The notes: generated by a model from the letters alone, not told the origin. DNA of 64,000 bases from an uncultured Clostridium sp. (GCA_900548455.1 URKQ01000006.1:104919-168918); one strand, 5' to 3'. Positions 1 to 9,304 are shown, counted from the first letter of the stretch. Translations and numbers: made by a program.

Positions 1-1239
1 ATTAGCATTGAAGATCAAAACAATGATTTATTTACTTCTGTTACAGAAGAATATTGTAAAACCTATAAAGGATATATATATGTATTAACAAAAATGAACT
101 CTAAATTTTCTAGAAGATCCTTTATTATAAACCATCCCTCCTTGCTATTTGCAAAGGAAGAAAGTATAGATCTGCTTTCTATAAATAATAAGTGCAGCTA
201 TTCCTATCCTCAATGGTTAATTAACGCAATAAATGAAGAAAGAGTTCTATCTTTAAATACAAATTATTTCAACTATCTTGAAGTATTAAATAATAATCCT
301 TCAAAGAAAAAGTGGAATGTAAATGTAGTTGGACTTGGTGATGTTGGTGCCACTCTATTAACAGGATTAAAACTTCTAGGAAATGACTGCATCGAAACTT
401 TAGGAATTTTTGATTTAGATAAAAATAAAGTAGAGCGACTTAACTTTGAACTTAACCAAATTTTATCTTGTGACGGAAAAGAAAATTCAATGAAAATTAT
501 TCCTATTAAAGAAAAGAATCTATTTAATTGCGATATGTTTGTCTTCTGTGTTTCTGTTGGAATTCCACCAATAGGAAAAGAAGATGTTGATGTTAGGCTT
601 GTTCAATTTGAAGGTAACAGAAAAGTTCTTAAACATTATGGGACACTTGCAAGAAATTCAAATTATAAAGGGATATTTGCTGTAGTTTCTGATCCTGTAG
701 ATTTATTATGTATGTCCCTTTTTGAAGACACAAATAAAGATTGTAATAATAATTGGGATTTTAAAGGGCTAGCTCCAGAACAAATTAAAGGTTATGGCCT
801 TGGCGTAATGAATGCTAGAGCTGTTTATTACAGCTCTTTAAGAGAAGACACTAAATCCTATATTAAAGAAGGTAGAGCCTTTGGTCCTCATGGTGAAGGT
901 CTTATAATTGCAAATAGCATTGAAAATTATGATGATGAAATTTCTGATTACTTAACCCAAAAAACTAAATCAGCTAATTTAGATGTTAGAGCAACAGGCT
1001 TTAAACCATATATCGCACCTTCTCTATCTTCTGGTGCCCTTAGCCTCATTGATACAATAAAGGGGAACTACCATTATTCTGCAAATTTTATTAATGGCGT
1101 ATATATGGGCTCTAAAAACAAATTAATTCATGGATGTACAGAAAACGAACTTCTAACTCTTCCTAATGAACTAATATGTAAACTACACAATACATTTGAT
1201 CTCTTAAAATCAGTATATGCTAATTCAAACAATACTTAA
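1..1239 (+). CDS. Lactate-dehydrogenase-like Rossmann protein, 5' end cut by window
   Basis: The reading frame is open from base 1 and has no clear ribosome binding site before the first internal ATG at 94, so the gene very probably starts outside the window; 412 residues are visible. A Rossmann nucleotide-binding loop G-L-G-D-V-G lies about 112 residues in, followed by an acidic end of the next strand (IFDLD), as in NAD-dependent lactate/malate dehydrogenases. A later D-P-V-D segment resembles the substrate-side region of that superfamily, but I do not see a clean catalytic His/Arg set, so the substrate is unknown. The next gene starts 40 bases downstream on the same strand and encodes a Cys-containing flavoprotein, suggesting a two-gene redox unit. 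Confidence is good for the fold and low for the reaction. Confidence 0.7.
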   Translation: MSIEDQNNDLFTSVTEEYCKTYKGYIYVLTKMNSKFSRRSFIINHPSLLFAKEESIDLLSINNKCSYSYPQWLINAINEERVLSLNTNYFNYLEVLNNNPSKKKWNVNVVGLGDVGATLLTGLKLLGNDCIETLGIFDLDKNKVERLNFELNQILSCDGKENSMKIIPIKEKNLFNCDMFVFCVSVGIPPIGKEDVDVRLVQFEGNRKVLKHYGTLARNSNYKGIFAVVSDPVDLLCMSLFEDTNKDCNNNWDFKGLAPEQIKGYGLGVMNARAVYYSSLREDTKSYIKEGRAFGPHGEGLIIANSIENYDDEISDYLTQKTKSANLDVRATGFKPYIAPSLSSGALSLIDTIKGNYHYSANFINGVYMGSKNKLIHGCTENELLTLPNELICKLHNTFDLLKSVYANSNNT

Positions 1240-1279
1240 GGCTTTGTATCAATTAATATTTATTTAGTTAGGAGGATCT

Positions 1280-2332
1280 ATGGAAAAATTATATTTAATC
1301 TCACCTAATAAAAAAATTAATAATACATTAAAAAATATGATTGAATTTAGTACTAATGGATATCCTTTAGAAATTATTAGAACTGTAGCTCAGGCCAAGG
1401 ATTTATCTAATAAAAAACTGCTATTTGTAGCTGAGTCTAGCGTTATAGGCTATGATTTACCTATGATTAACTTTCTATGGAAAGTATATAATAAAAACAA
1501 CAATGCCTTTGAAGGCTCTACTGGTGCTCTTTTAATTAGTAGTGTGGACGAAGAAGGTACTAAACGATTAGGACAAGATATTATATATATTGCCAATAAT
1601 ATGGGGTGCTCTTTTATAGGTCATCCCATGATAGAAGCCATAGACTCACTTAAAAACTTTTTAACTTGGCAAAAAACTATAAAGAAGCCTTTAGCTGAAA
1701 TTGCATACACCTTAAGTTCTAGACTTGTAATGCGATTAATGGAGGATTCACCAAAACCTACTAGTGGAGGAAAATTACTAGTTCTTTATTCCATGCCTCA
1801 TAAAACATCTAATACCCTGGATTTATGGCATATGGTATCTTCCCATTTAGATAACTATAAAATAAAAGAAGTTCAAATTGAAAGCGGTCAAGTTCTTGAT
1901 TGCGTTGGTTGTCCTTATAAGATATGTATGCATTATGGTAAAAATCAAGGTTGTTTTTACGGTGGAATCATGACTAAAGATATAATTCCTGCCATTAAAG
2001 AAAGTGATGCCATAGTTTGGTTATGTCCTAATTATAACGATGCCATATCTGCTAACTTAACTGCAGTAATTAATCGTATTACTGCATTATACAGACAAAT
2101 GACTTTCTATAACAAATCAATATTCGCAGTTATTGTATCTGGAAATTCAGGTAGTGATTCTATAGCAAAACAATTAATTGGAGCCCTTAATATTAACAAA
2201 GGCTTTAGATTACCAGCTTATTTTTCTATTAGAGCTCTAGCTAACGATCCAAGGTCTATTTTACAAGAAGATAATATTTTTGAAAAAAGCAAAGACTTCA
2301 GTGACGTAATCAAAAAGAATGTAAGGGTGTAG
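1280..2332 (+). CDS. Flavodoxin-like NAD(P)H-dependent oxidoreductase with four-Cys motif
   Basis: The 350-residue protein has two halves. Residues 1-150 show no family I recognise. Residues about 164-345 look like an FMN-reductase/flavodoxin fold: a hydrophobic strand (KLLVLYSMP) leads into the phosphate loop, and DAIVWLCPNYNDAISANL matches the second flavin loop. Between them sit Cys208, Cys211, Cys216 and Cys225, spaced as in iron-sulfur flavoproteins, where such cysteines hold a cluster or act as redox thiols. An AGGAGG-type site precedes the ATG. It is the second gene of a likely unit with the upstream dehydrogenase-like gene, and a strong hairpin overlaps its stop codon. A cluster is inferred, not shown. 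Confidence 0.7.
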   Translation: MEKLYLISPNKKINNTLKNMIEFSTNGYPLEIIRTVAQAKDLSNKKLLFVAESSVIGYDLPMINFLWKVYNKNNNAFEGSTGALLISSVDEEGTKRLGQDIIYIANNMGCSFIGHPMIEAIDSLKNFLTWQKTIKKPLAEIAYTLSSRLVMRLMEDSPKPTSGGKLLVLYSMPHKTSNTLDLWHMVSSHLDNYKIKEVQIESGQVLDCVGCPYKICMHYGKNQGCFYGGIMTKDIIPAIKESDAIVWLCPNYNDAISANLTAVINRITALYRQMTFYNKSIFAVIVSGNSGSDSIAKQLIGALNINKGFRLPAYFSIRALANDPRSILQEDNIFEKSKDFSDVIKKNVRV

Positions 2333-2353
2333 AATTTTCTACACCCTTACATT
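2318..2353. terminator. Bidirectional hairpin terminator
   Basis: A 17-bp perfect stem (arms 2318-2334 and 2337-2353) overlaps the stop codon of the upstream flavoprotein gene and lies 30 bases past the end of the convergent rhodanese gene, so it can end transcription from both sides. Confidence 0.8.
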
Positions 2354-2383
2354 TTATAACTTCATTTTACTACAAAACCTATA

Positions 2384-2689
2384 TTACTTCTCTAAATCAT
2401 AGGACCAGTTATCAATACTCTTCAAATTATATACATTAGCATAATTTAAAAATTCTAAGATAGTTCCTACTTTACTGCTTCTATTCCCACTATAGCAGTA
2501 AACGCAAATAGGACTGTCACTATCTTCTACTAAATCCTCAATTTCATGGGAAACTTGGCTCATAGACATATTATGTGCTCCTTTAATATGTCCTTTTTTA
2601 TAGTCTTCCTCTTCTCTTAAATCAATTATCACAACATCTTCACCTTGATCTAATTTTTCTTTTAATTCTTTACCAGTAATAATACTCAT
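2384..2689 (-). CDS. Single-domain rhodanese (sulfurtransferase)
   Basis: This 101-residue protein is a complete single rhodanese domain. Strand VVIIDLREEEDY (residues 19-30), the G-H-I-K-G-A-H-N segment (33-40) and the active-site loop C65-Y-S-G-N-R-S are all present; Cys65 would carry the persulfide, and Cys62 lies nearby. Such proteins move sulfane sulfur between small thiols and protein acceptors in the cytoplasm. The start codon lies one base beyond the stop of the upstream transporter gene and its AGGAGG site is encoded by that gene's last codons, so the two are translationally linked. The physiological acceptor is unknown. Confidence 0.9.
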   Translation of the reverse strand: MSIITGKELKEKLDQGEDVVIIDLREEEDYKKGHIKGAHNMSMSQVSHEIEDLVEDSDSPICVYCYSGNRSSKVGTILEFLNYANVYNLKSIDNWSYDLEK

Positions 2690-2690
2690 T

Positions 2691-3905
2691 TTACTCCTCC
2701 TGCTTTACTTGTTGTTTATTAATCTTTCTTTTCTCATAAAATCTATGCATGTATACACTAAAAATTGCAGCTATTGGAACGGCTACTATCATACCAAACA
2801 TACCTCCGTAACCCCCTCCAATTGTTAGTGCAATCAATGTCCAAACAGCTGGAAGTCCTACATTTCCTCCTACGATTTTAGGTTGTATTATATTTCCGTC
2901 AACTTGTTGATATAAAATAAGTAATACAAATCCCCACACTCCAACAGTTATACTAGAAAATAACCCTAGTATAAATGCAGCCACGGCACCTATAGCAGGT
3001 CCAATATAAGGAATCACATTAGCTATACCAGCAATTACTCCTACTAGGATAGCAAATGGATGCTTAATAATTAACATTAGAATAGATGATACAATTCCAA
3101 CAATCAATGCATCAAGAAGAACTCCTTTTGCAAAACCTCCAACTACTTCATCTAAATCAACAATAAACTGTTTAACTATCCTACCAAATTTACCTGGCAT
3201 CACTACAGCTCCAAATTTTTTTATAGTATTAAATAACATTTCCTTATCCTTAAGAAAATAAAAAGCAAATATAATACTTAAAACAAAATCTATTAAAAAT
3301 GAACCTATACTTTGTATACTATTTGTCAATATATTTATTATTTCTTCACCAGCAATGGCAAAAACAGATGTTATCTTATTTACATATTCACTAACCTTCT
3401 GATAATCAATATTTAAGCTAGCAAAATAAGTGTTTAATTTACCTATTCCATTTCTAACAACAGATTCATACTGTGGAATATTGTTCATTAAGGCTTTTCC
3501 ACTTTCCATTAGTGGCGGTATAATAAAGTTAAAAATTAAAACCACGGACAAAATGATTATTAAAAACACTATGATAACACTAACTAGTCTATATATCCAA
3601 TTATACTTATCATTACTCTCATCTTTAACAAGCTTGTACTTAATTAATAATTTCTTTAATAGTCTTTCAATTCTACATACTGGTGGAAAGAGTAAATAAG
3701 CTAATATGCTTCCTACTATAATAGGTCTTATTACTCTAAAAAATCCCCCTATTGCATCTTTTACCACTATTATGTATGTCCCACTTCTACTTACAATTTC
3801 ATAAGCAAAAAATAATGCAATTCCTACTAAAACAACTAAAACTCCTATGCTTATATACTTTTTATCAATATCTAATTTCTTATCAATTCTAAACCGCTTC
3901 CACAT
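2691..3905 (-). CDS. AI-2E family membrane transporter/permease
   Basis: The 404-residue polytopic membrane protein belongs to the AI-2E/YueF/YtvI family (formerly UPF0118). N-terminal transmembrane helices at about residues 18-40 and 55-75 are followed by a soluble stretch and a C-terminal helix bundle containing the family signature NVIPYIGPAIG near residue 300. Family members have been linked to autoinducer-2 export or Na+/H+ exchange; sequence alone does not decide which. It is the first gene of a pair with the rhodanese. A GGAGG site lies about 12 bases before the ATG. Confidence 0.85.
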   Translation of the reverse strand: MWKRFRIDKKLDIDKKYISIGVLVVLVGIALFFAYEIVSRSGTYIIVVKDAIGGFFRVIRPIIVGSILAYLLFPPVCRIERLLKKLLIKYKLVKDESNDKYNWIYRLVSVIIVFLIIILSVVLIFNFIIPPLMESGKALMNNIPQYESVVRNGIGKLNTYFASLNIDYQKVSEYVNKITSVFAIAGEEIINILTNSIQSIGSFLIDFVLSIIFAFYFLKDKEMLFNTIKKFGAVVMPGKFGRIVKQFIVDLDEVVGGFAKGVLLDALIVGIVSSILMLIIKHPFAILVGVIAGIANVIPYIGPAIGAVAAFILGLFSSITVGVWGFVLLILYQQVDGNIIQPKIVGGNVGLPAVWTLIALTIGGGYGGMFGMIVAVPIAAIFSVYMHRFYEKRKINKQQVKQEE

Positions 3906-4062
3906 TATATTTACATTCCTCCGTTATAAACTACTATCATATAAATTCATCCATTATGATTAACATTATTATATATCTAATAATAACTTAAATCTACCAC
4001 AAGAAAACCATACTGTGACACTTTATTTTAATTATTAACAATTTTAATATTTTATTTCAAAA

Positions 4063-4097
4063 AAAGCTATTGTTTTATATTTTTTAACAATAGCTTT
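4063..4097 (-). terminator. Hairpin terminator after gerA-type gene
   Basis: A 12-bp stem (4063-4074 with 4086-4097) lies just past the stop of the minus-strand germination gene; on that strand the stem is followed by a run of T. This fits an intrinsic terminator. Confidence 0.75.
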
Positions 4098-4105
4098 AAT
4101 ATTAT

Positions 4106-5527
4106 TTATCCTTCTTCTTCACTTTTATGTCTCAAGGATTTTCTTAAAAAAATCCCTTTAAGCTCTTTACCGTTGAATGGAATTAGAGGATATAGATATC
4201 CTCTACCTTCAAGGGTTTTATTTGATGCTATTATTGCAATTATAATTATAATTCCAATAATATATCCCCATTTTCCTAATGCCCAAGTAGATATCAATAA
4301 TAATATTCTACAAAACTTTATTGCATACCCTAATTCTATATTAGGGTGAGTGAAACTTCCTACTGCTATGATAGCCATATATAGTATAGTATCTGGTACA
4401 AACCAACCCGACTTTACTGCAAAATCTCCTAAAATTAATCCTCCTATAATTCCTAATGAAGTTCCTAATGAACTTGGTGTATTTAAAGATGCCATTTTTA
4501 GTGCATCAATACCTACCTCTAAAAGTAAAAACTGTATAATGAGTGGTACAGAATTCATCTCCGACACTGCTAACACAGCAAGTGCATCAGGCAACTTATC
4601 AACATTTTGCATTAGTAAAAGCCATGTAGGCGTTAATAATAGCGTTGTTAAAACTACTAAAACTCTAATAAATCTTAAATAGAATCCTGTTATTGGTGGA
4701 TAATAAAAATCTTCAATTTCTTGTACAAAACTAAAAAATGAATAAGGCATAACAATTACACTAGGACTATTATCAACAATGACTACAATACTTCCCTCTA
4801 AAATTTGCGCCGCTGCTACATCTGGTCTTTCAGTATATTTTACCTTAGGAAATGGATTAAAAAACTTATGTTTTACTAATCCTTCAATTAAACTTTCTTG
4901 ACTCATAGTAAGAGCTTCAACTTCTAAACTAGATATTCTTCTTTTTATTTGCTTTAATAAATTTTCATCTTCAATTCCATCAATATATCCTATAGCTACA
5001 TCTGTCTTGGACCTACTTCCAACGGAAAGCATTTCAAAAGTTAACCTAGGATCTCTAATTCTTCTTCTTATTAGTGCAGTATTAAATACAATTGTCTCTA
5101 CAAAACCATCTCTAGAACCTCTTGTAACCTTTTCCTTATCTGGTTCTCCTGTATTTCTAGCCGGATATGTTCTTAAGTCCATTACAATTGCATCTTCAAA
5201 ACCATCAATTATCATTACTGTAGGACCAGATAGAACATTATCTATTATTTTATCGATATTATTTTCAATTGAAACTTCTACATAGGGAATGTATTCACAG
5301 AAGTCTTTAGCCGTAGCCATTTTTTTAAAATCTTCAGGCTTAATTTTAAAAAAACATTCCATTATTTTTTCCATGACATCATCTTTAACAAATCCATCAA
5401 TAAAAAATAATGAGGTTTTTCTTCCACCGATTATTATGTTTCTATTAATTAAATCAAAACTCTTATCCACGTTTAATCTAGCTTTTATCTTTTGAATATT
5501 AACATCTACATCCTTTGTTATATTCAT
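4106..5527 (-). CDS. GerA-family spore germination protein (A subunit), orphan
   Basis: This is an A subunit of a spore germinant receptor, which sits in the inner spore membrane and senses nutrients. The protein is 473 residues when started at the ATG at 5527, which has an AAAGGA site about ten bases upstream; the GTG at 5536 is too close to it. A hydrophilic N-terminal region of about 280 residues is followed by several transmembrane helices (roughly 285-430), and a short basic tail, the usual GerAA/GerKA plan. Motifs such as TRGSRDGFVETI and NTALIRRRIRDPRL are typical. No B or C subunit gene is adjacent, so it is an orphan here or pairs with subunits coded elsewhere. Confidence 0.9.
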   Translation of the reverse strand: MNITKDVDVNIQKIKARLNVDKSFDLINRNIIIGGRKTSLFFIDGFVKDDVMEKIMECFFKIKPEDFKKMATAKDFCEYIPYVEVSIENNIDKIIDNVLSGPTVMIIDGFEDAIVMDLRTYPARNTGEPDKEKVTRGSRDGFVETIVFNTALIRRRIRDPRLTFEMLSVGSRSKTDVAIGYIDGIEDENLLKQIKRRISSLEVEALTMSQESLIEGLVKHKFFNPFPKVKYTERPDVAAAQILEGSIVVIVDNSPSVIVMPYSFFSFVQEIEDFYYPPITGFYLRFIRVLVVLTTLLLTPTWLLLMQNVDKLPDALAVLAVSEMNSVPLIIQFLLLEVGIDALKMASLNTPSSLGTSLGIIGGLILGDFAVKSGWFVPDTILYMAIIAVGSFTHPNIELGYAIKFCRILLLISTWALGKWGYIIGIIIIIAIIASNKTLEGRGYLYPLIPFNGKELKGIFLRKSLRHKSEEEG

Positions 5528-5578
5528 TTTTTTCACATCCTTTGCAAACTATATACAATACATAGGCTTAATTAAAAT

Positions 5579-5609
5579 TAGTATGCACTAATAAAGGATA
5601 ATCTATTAC
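5579..5609 (-). promoter_or_regulatory. Possible SigG/SigF-type forespore promoter for the gerA-type gene
   Basis: On the minus strand CATACTA (5579-5585) matches the forespore sigma-factor -10 element. GTAATA (5604-5609) lies 18 bases upstream as a weaker -35. The position, about 50 bases before the gerA-type start, fits forespore expression. This is a motif reading only. Confidence 0.45.
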
Positions 5610-5715
5610 TTCCTTACTTTTAATGAATTTTTAATTTGCAAAGTATATTATTTATAAATATAATATAACTTATGATGTGTTTAAATTTAGCTACATAATT
5701 AAAAGGAGATTTAAA

Positions 5716-6528
5716 ATGGATAGTTTTATGAATATTATAAAAGGAATGGTTATTGGCGTATCTAATGTTATACCTGGTGTAAGTGGTGGAACAATGGCCG
5801 TTGTCCTTGGAATTTACGACAAACTTATTTCAGCTATAAACAGTTTCTTTAAAGACTGGAAAAAAAGCATTTTTTTCCTTATCCAAATTGGAATTGGAGC
5901 TGCTCTTGGTATAATTTTATTTAGCAAATTAATTACTACCCTTCTCGGTAACTACGAGCAACCAACAAAATTTTTCTTTATAGGACTTATTTTAGGTTCT
6001 TTCCCAATGCTATATAAAAGAGCAACTAAAGGTAAAGTAAACAAAGCAAATTTTATTTGGTTTTTTATTACTTTACTTCTAATGATAGCTATGGCATTTG
6101 TTAGTCATGGCAATTCAAATGCTGCAATAATGACCACACTAACTTTCAAATCATTTATAAGTTTATTTGCCGCTGGTTTTATAGCAGCTGCCGCAATGGT
6201 TTTACCTGGTGTAAGTGGTTCCTTAGTGCTTTTAATTCTTGGTCTTTACACAACATTTACTACAGCGATATCTGACTTTAATATTCCTTTACTTATTGTA
6301 ATAGCACTTGGAGTAATTGTTGGAATTATAACCATGACAAAAATAATTGAGGCTTTACTTAGAAAGTTCCCTCAACCAACATATTTTGCTATATGTGGAC
6401 TTATTTTAGGTTCTATTTTCCCTGTATACCCTGGCTTTACCTTTGGGATTGGTGGTATTATTTCAATTCTTACTTTTATTGCAGGATTTATAATAACCTA
6501 TATTTTAGGCAAAAAAGAATCTATATAA
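5716..6528 (+). CDS. DUF368 polyprenyl-phosphate transporter (PopT type)
   Basis: The 270-residue membrane protein belongs to DUF368. Members of this family have been shown to return undecaprenyl phosphate, the cell-wall lipid carrier, across the membrane (PopT). The two family repeats are visible: P-G-V-S-G-G at residues 20-25 and P-G-V-S-G-S at 164-169, each starting a re-entrant helix of an inverted repeat, with about eight hydrophobic segments overall. The start is the ATG at 5716, which has an AAAGGAG site; the frame also runs 13 codons upstream without a site. It stands alone between the gerA-type gene and an alcohol dehydrogenase. Family assignment is firm; transport of the lipid is inferred from relatives. 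Confidence 0.88.
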   Translation: MDSFMNIIKGMVIGVSNVIPGVSGGTMAVVLGIYDKLISAINSFFKDWKKSIFFLIQIGIGAALGIILFSKLITTLLGNYEQPTKFFFIGLILGSFPMLYKRATKGKVNKANFIWFFITLLLMIAMAFVSHGNSNAAIMTTLTFKSFISLFAAGFIAAAAMVLPGVSGSLVLLILGLYTTFTTAISDFNIPLLIVIALGVIVGIITMTKIIEALLRKFPQPTYFAICGLILGSIFPVYPGFTFGIGGIISILTFIAGFIITYILGKKESI

Positions 6529-6532
6529 AAAG

Positions 6533-6565
6533 AACAGCCCCCTGTCTAATAGACAGGGGGCTGTT
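6533..6565 (-). terminator. GC-rich hairpin terminator between convergent genes
   Basis: A perfect 15-bp stem (6533-6547 and 6551-6565) with a 3-base loop separates the DUF368 gene and the convergent alcohol dehydrogenase gene. On the minus strand it is followed by a run of T, so it mainly ends the dehydrogenase transcript, but the stem can act both ways. Confidence 0.85.
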
Positions 6566-6591
6566 GAAGCTTTGGATAACATTACTTCTCA

Positions 6592-7755
6592 CTACTTAAA
6601 TGCTATTTCTAATATCTTATATATATCTTCTTCATATAAAGGTTTGAAAGTTCCCAAAGGTGCCTGCATAGCTGCATTTTTAGCAATAAACTTCAAGTCT
6701 TCATATTTAACACCCACTTCAGATAAAGTTATAGGGGCCCCTATTTCTTTGTAAAAGTCCCTTAATGATTCTATTCCGGCCATCGCTCTTTCATCTTCTG
6801 ATCCAGCTTCAATTCCAAATACATTTTTGGCTAACTTTGCAAATTTAGCTATATCTTCTTTATAAACATATTTCATCCATGCAGGCATTATTATTGCAAG
6901 CCCCCATCCGTGAGATATATCATTTAGTACTGAAAGTGAATGTTCAATTTCATGTGATGCCCAATCTCCTGCTCTACCCATTCCATTTAAGCCATTAAGA
7001 GCAAGGGTAGCTGCAAATGCTAATTCACATCTTGAATCATAATTTGAACTGTCCTGCAAAAGAACCTTAGTATGTTTTATTATTGTTCTAATTATTCCCT
7101 CTGACAATTCATCTACCATATCAGTATTTTTTGTTCCACCATAATATAATTCAAAAACATGACTAATTGCATCTACAGCACCATTTACTGTTTGCTTTTT
7201 AGGAAGTGAACCTTGAACTTTAGGATCTAATATAGAAACCTTTGGATAAGTATATTGAGAACCAAATGCCCACTTTTTCCCTTCAGCTTCATTGGTAATA
7301 ACTCCACCTGAATTCATTTCTGATCCTGTAGCAGACAATGTTAAAACAGTAAAAAGTGGTAACGCTTTCTCCACTGATGCTGCACCTTCAAAAAAATCCC
7401 ATACATTCCCATCATAGCAAGTCCCTGCTGCAATAGCTTTAGAAGAATCAACTACACTTCCTCCTCCTACTGCAAGAATAGCCTCAATCTTTTTTTCTTT
7501 ACAAATTTTTATTCCTTCTTGAACTTTAGATAGTACTGGATTAGGTTTAACACCACTAAGCTCTACAAATTCTATATGGCTTTCTTTTAATGAATTTACA
7601 ACCATGTCATAAACTCCATTTTTCTTTATTGATTCCTTTCCATATACCATAAGAACATTTTTAATTCCTTCCTTTTTTATATGGTTACCTATGGAATTTA
7701 TTGTTCCCTCTCCAAATACTAATTTTGTTGGATTATACAGTGTAAAATTTTTCAT
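6592..7755 (-). CDS. Iron-containing alcohol dehydrogenase (butanol dehydrogenase-like)
   Basis: A full-length 387-residue group III alcohol dehydrogenase of the BdhA/YugJ branch, which reduces aldehydes such as butyraldehyde with NAD(P)H. The nucleotide-binding G-G-G-S (97-100) followed by V-V-D-S-S-K, the FTVLTLSATGSEMN segment, and the metal-binding H-E-I-E-H and S-H-G-W-G-L-A regions are present. In clostridia these enzymes serve solvent or fermentation redox balance. The gene is monocistronic, with an AAAGGAGG site upstream and a strong terminator. Exact substrate and NADH versus NADPH preference cannot be read from the sequence. Confidence 0.9.
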   Translation of the reverse strand: MKNFTLYNPTKLVFGEGTINSIGNHIKKEGIKNVLMVYGKESIKKNGVYDMVVNSLKESHIEFVELSGVKPNPVLSKVQEGIKICKEKKIEAILAVGGGSVVDSSKAIAAGTCYDGNVWDFFEGAASVEKALPLFTVLTLSATGSEMNSGGVITNEAEGKKWAFGSQYTYPKVSILDPKVQGSLPKKQTVNGAVDAISHVFELYYGGTKNTDMVDELSEGIIRTIIKHTKVLLQDSSNYDSRCELAFAATLALNGLNGMGRAGDWASHEIEHSLSVLNDISHGWGLAIIMPAWMKYVYKEDIAKFAKLAKNVFGIEAGSEDERAMAGIESLRDFYKEIGAPITLSEVGVKYEDLKFIAKNAAMQAPLGTFKPLYEEDIYKILEIAFK

Positions 7756-7909
7756 TTCATTTCCTCCTTTTAAAATAGTAGCCTTACCACTTTCTATATT
7801 AAATCTATCTTAAGATTTGTAAATAATCTCAGTTTTTTCACAAAGTCATGAATTATTTTAAACCTACATCGTATTAAATTATAGAACCAAATTAAGGCAG
7901 GTGAAACTA

Positions 7910-8119
7910 TTGAGCATAAGAAATAGAATACCCACTATTATTTTGTTCCTATTAGGAGTAATTATTATATTTTGTGGTTGCACTGATATTTCTTTATTTA
8001 AAAATACATCTAGATATGAACTTAACGAAACATTAAACTCATCAAATAAATCAGAATATATGAAACTAGATTCAAACAAAAATAATATTCTAAACAAAGG
8101 TGTAAATAATTTGAATTAA
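7910..8119 (+). CDS. Small putative lipoprotein
   Basis: A 69-residue ORF starting at TTG 7910, about ten bases after an AAGGCAGG site; the GTG at 7901 is too close to that site. It has a basic N-terminus, a hydrophobic helix (TIILFLLGVIIIF) and then C-G-C-T-D, which resembles a lipobox and suggests a secreted, lipid-anchored peptide. The rest is polar and Asn/Lys rich. A clear plus-strand terminator directly follows, which supports a real gene. No family is recognised. Confidence 0.55.
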   Translation: MSIRNRIPTIILFLLGVIIIFCGCTDISLFKNTSRYELNETLNSSNKSEYMKLDSNKNNILNKGVNNLN

Positions 8120-8121
8120 GT

Positions 8122-8152
8122 AGATTGTTGCAAAAATTGCAACAATCTTTTT
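8122..8152 (+). terminator. Terminator after small lipoprotein
   Basis: A 12-bp stem (8122-8133 with 8137-8148) is followed on the plus strand by five T. It also lies just past the end of the convergent amidohydrolase gene. Confidence 0.8.
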
Positions 8153-8161
8153 AATTACATT

Positions 8162-9304
8162 TTAAAAGTCTACTGACTTTCCTTCTATAAATACACTTTC
8201 CACAGAAGCTTGTAAATCTAGTGGATGTTTATCCCATATTACTATATCTGCATCCATACCTTCTTCAAGTTTTCCTTTTCTATCATCTATTTCCAATATT
8301 TCAGCTGGATTTATTGTAACTGCTTTAAGGGCATCAAATTCAGTAAGACCAGCCTTCATTGCCAATGATGCACACATTATTAGTGATTGTTGAGGGGTTA
8401 CCGTATGATCTGTAGTTATTGCAACCTTTAATCCAGCATTATTTAATTCAACTACATTTTCAAAAGATTTTTTACTTGTTTCAATTTTTCCCTTAGAACC
8501 AAAACATGGTCCAATTATAGCAGGATATCCTTGTATTTTTAAGTAATCTTTTATTAAAAAACCTTCTGTGCAATGATCCAGTGTCAATTTCAAATTAAAC
8601 TCTTTAGCAATCCTAATAACTGTGCAAATATCATCAGCTCTATGACAATGAGCCTTAAGTGGTATTTCTCTATTTAAAACTGGTAAAAGTGCTTCCATAT
8701 CAATATCTATTGCAAAGGAATTATCTTTATCTTTTAAAGCTTTTTCCTTTTTACGTTTATAATTATTAGCTTCTATCAAGGCTTTTCTTAATAAATAAGC
8801 TATACCCATTCTAGTTTTAGGTGTTTTATTACTTTGCCCATATACTCTTTTAGGATTTTCTCCAAAAGCACACTTCATAGCTGCAACTTCTTTTATTACC
8901 ATATCTTCTACAACATTTCCATCAAACTTAATTATTGAAAAAGCTCCACCTATGACATTTGCACTACCAGGTCCAGTACAAGCTACTGTAACTCCTCCGC
9001 TTAATGCTTCCTTAAATGCAATATCAAAAGGATTAATAGCATCAATTGCTCGAAGTGCCGGTGTGATAGGGTTAGTCATTTCATTTCCATCTGAACCTTC
9101 CCATCCTAATCCTGTTTCAAAAAGTCCAATATGAGAGTGAGCTTCTATAAGACCAGGCATTATATATTTTCCTTCACAATCATAATCTGCATCACCATCA
9201 ATATTATCTGCAATTTTTATTATCTTTCCATCATGAACTAAAACATCCTTCTTAATAAAACCTTTGCTAACTAATGAAAAAATCAATCCATTTTTAAGTA
9301 ACAT
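8162..9304 (-). CDS. Amidohydrolase (imidazolonepropionase/dihydroorotase-like superfamily)
   Basis: The 380-residue protein is a metal-dependent amidohydrolase. The N-terminal beta domain ends in Y-I-M-P-G-L-I-E-A-H-S-H-I-G (about 48-61), whose H-x-H binds metal. Further histidines in K-A-H-C-H-R-A and L-D-H-C-T-E, and the T-T-D-H segment late in the barrel, complete the metal and catalytic set. A C-terminal beta segment (GKLEEGMDADIVIWDKHPL) is typical. The family hydrolyses cyclic amides, deaminates bases or cleaves dipeptides; no neighbour reveals the substrate. It is monocistronic, with a G-rich site before the ATG. Confidence 0.85.
   Translation of the reverse strand: MLLKNGLIFSLVSKGFIKKDVLVHDGKIIKIADNIDGDADYDCEGKYIMPGLIEAHSHIGLFETGLGWEGSDGNEMTNPITPALRAIDAINPFDIAFKEALSGGVTVACTGPGSANVIGGAFSIIKFDGNVVEDMVIKEVAAMKCAFGENPKRVYGQSNKTPKTRMGIAYLLRKALIEANNYKRKKEKALKDKDNSFAIDIDMEALLPVLNREIPLKAHCHRADDICTVIRIAKEFNLKLTLDHCTEGFLIKDYLKIQGYPAIIGPCFGSKGKIETSKKSFENVVELNNAGLKVAITTDHTVTPQQSLIMCASLAMKAGLTEFDALKAVTINPAEILEIDDRKGKLEEGMDADIVIWDKHPLDLQASVESVFIEGKSVDF

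Noticed and set aside
7879..8097. A 72-codon minus-strand ORF opposite the small lipoprotein
   Set aside because: It has no ribosome binding site, whereas the plus-strand frame has one, a signal-like start and a terminator.
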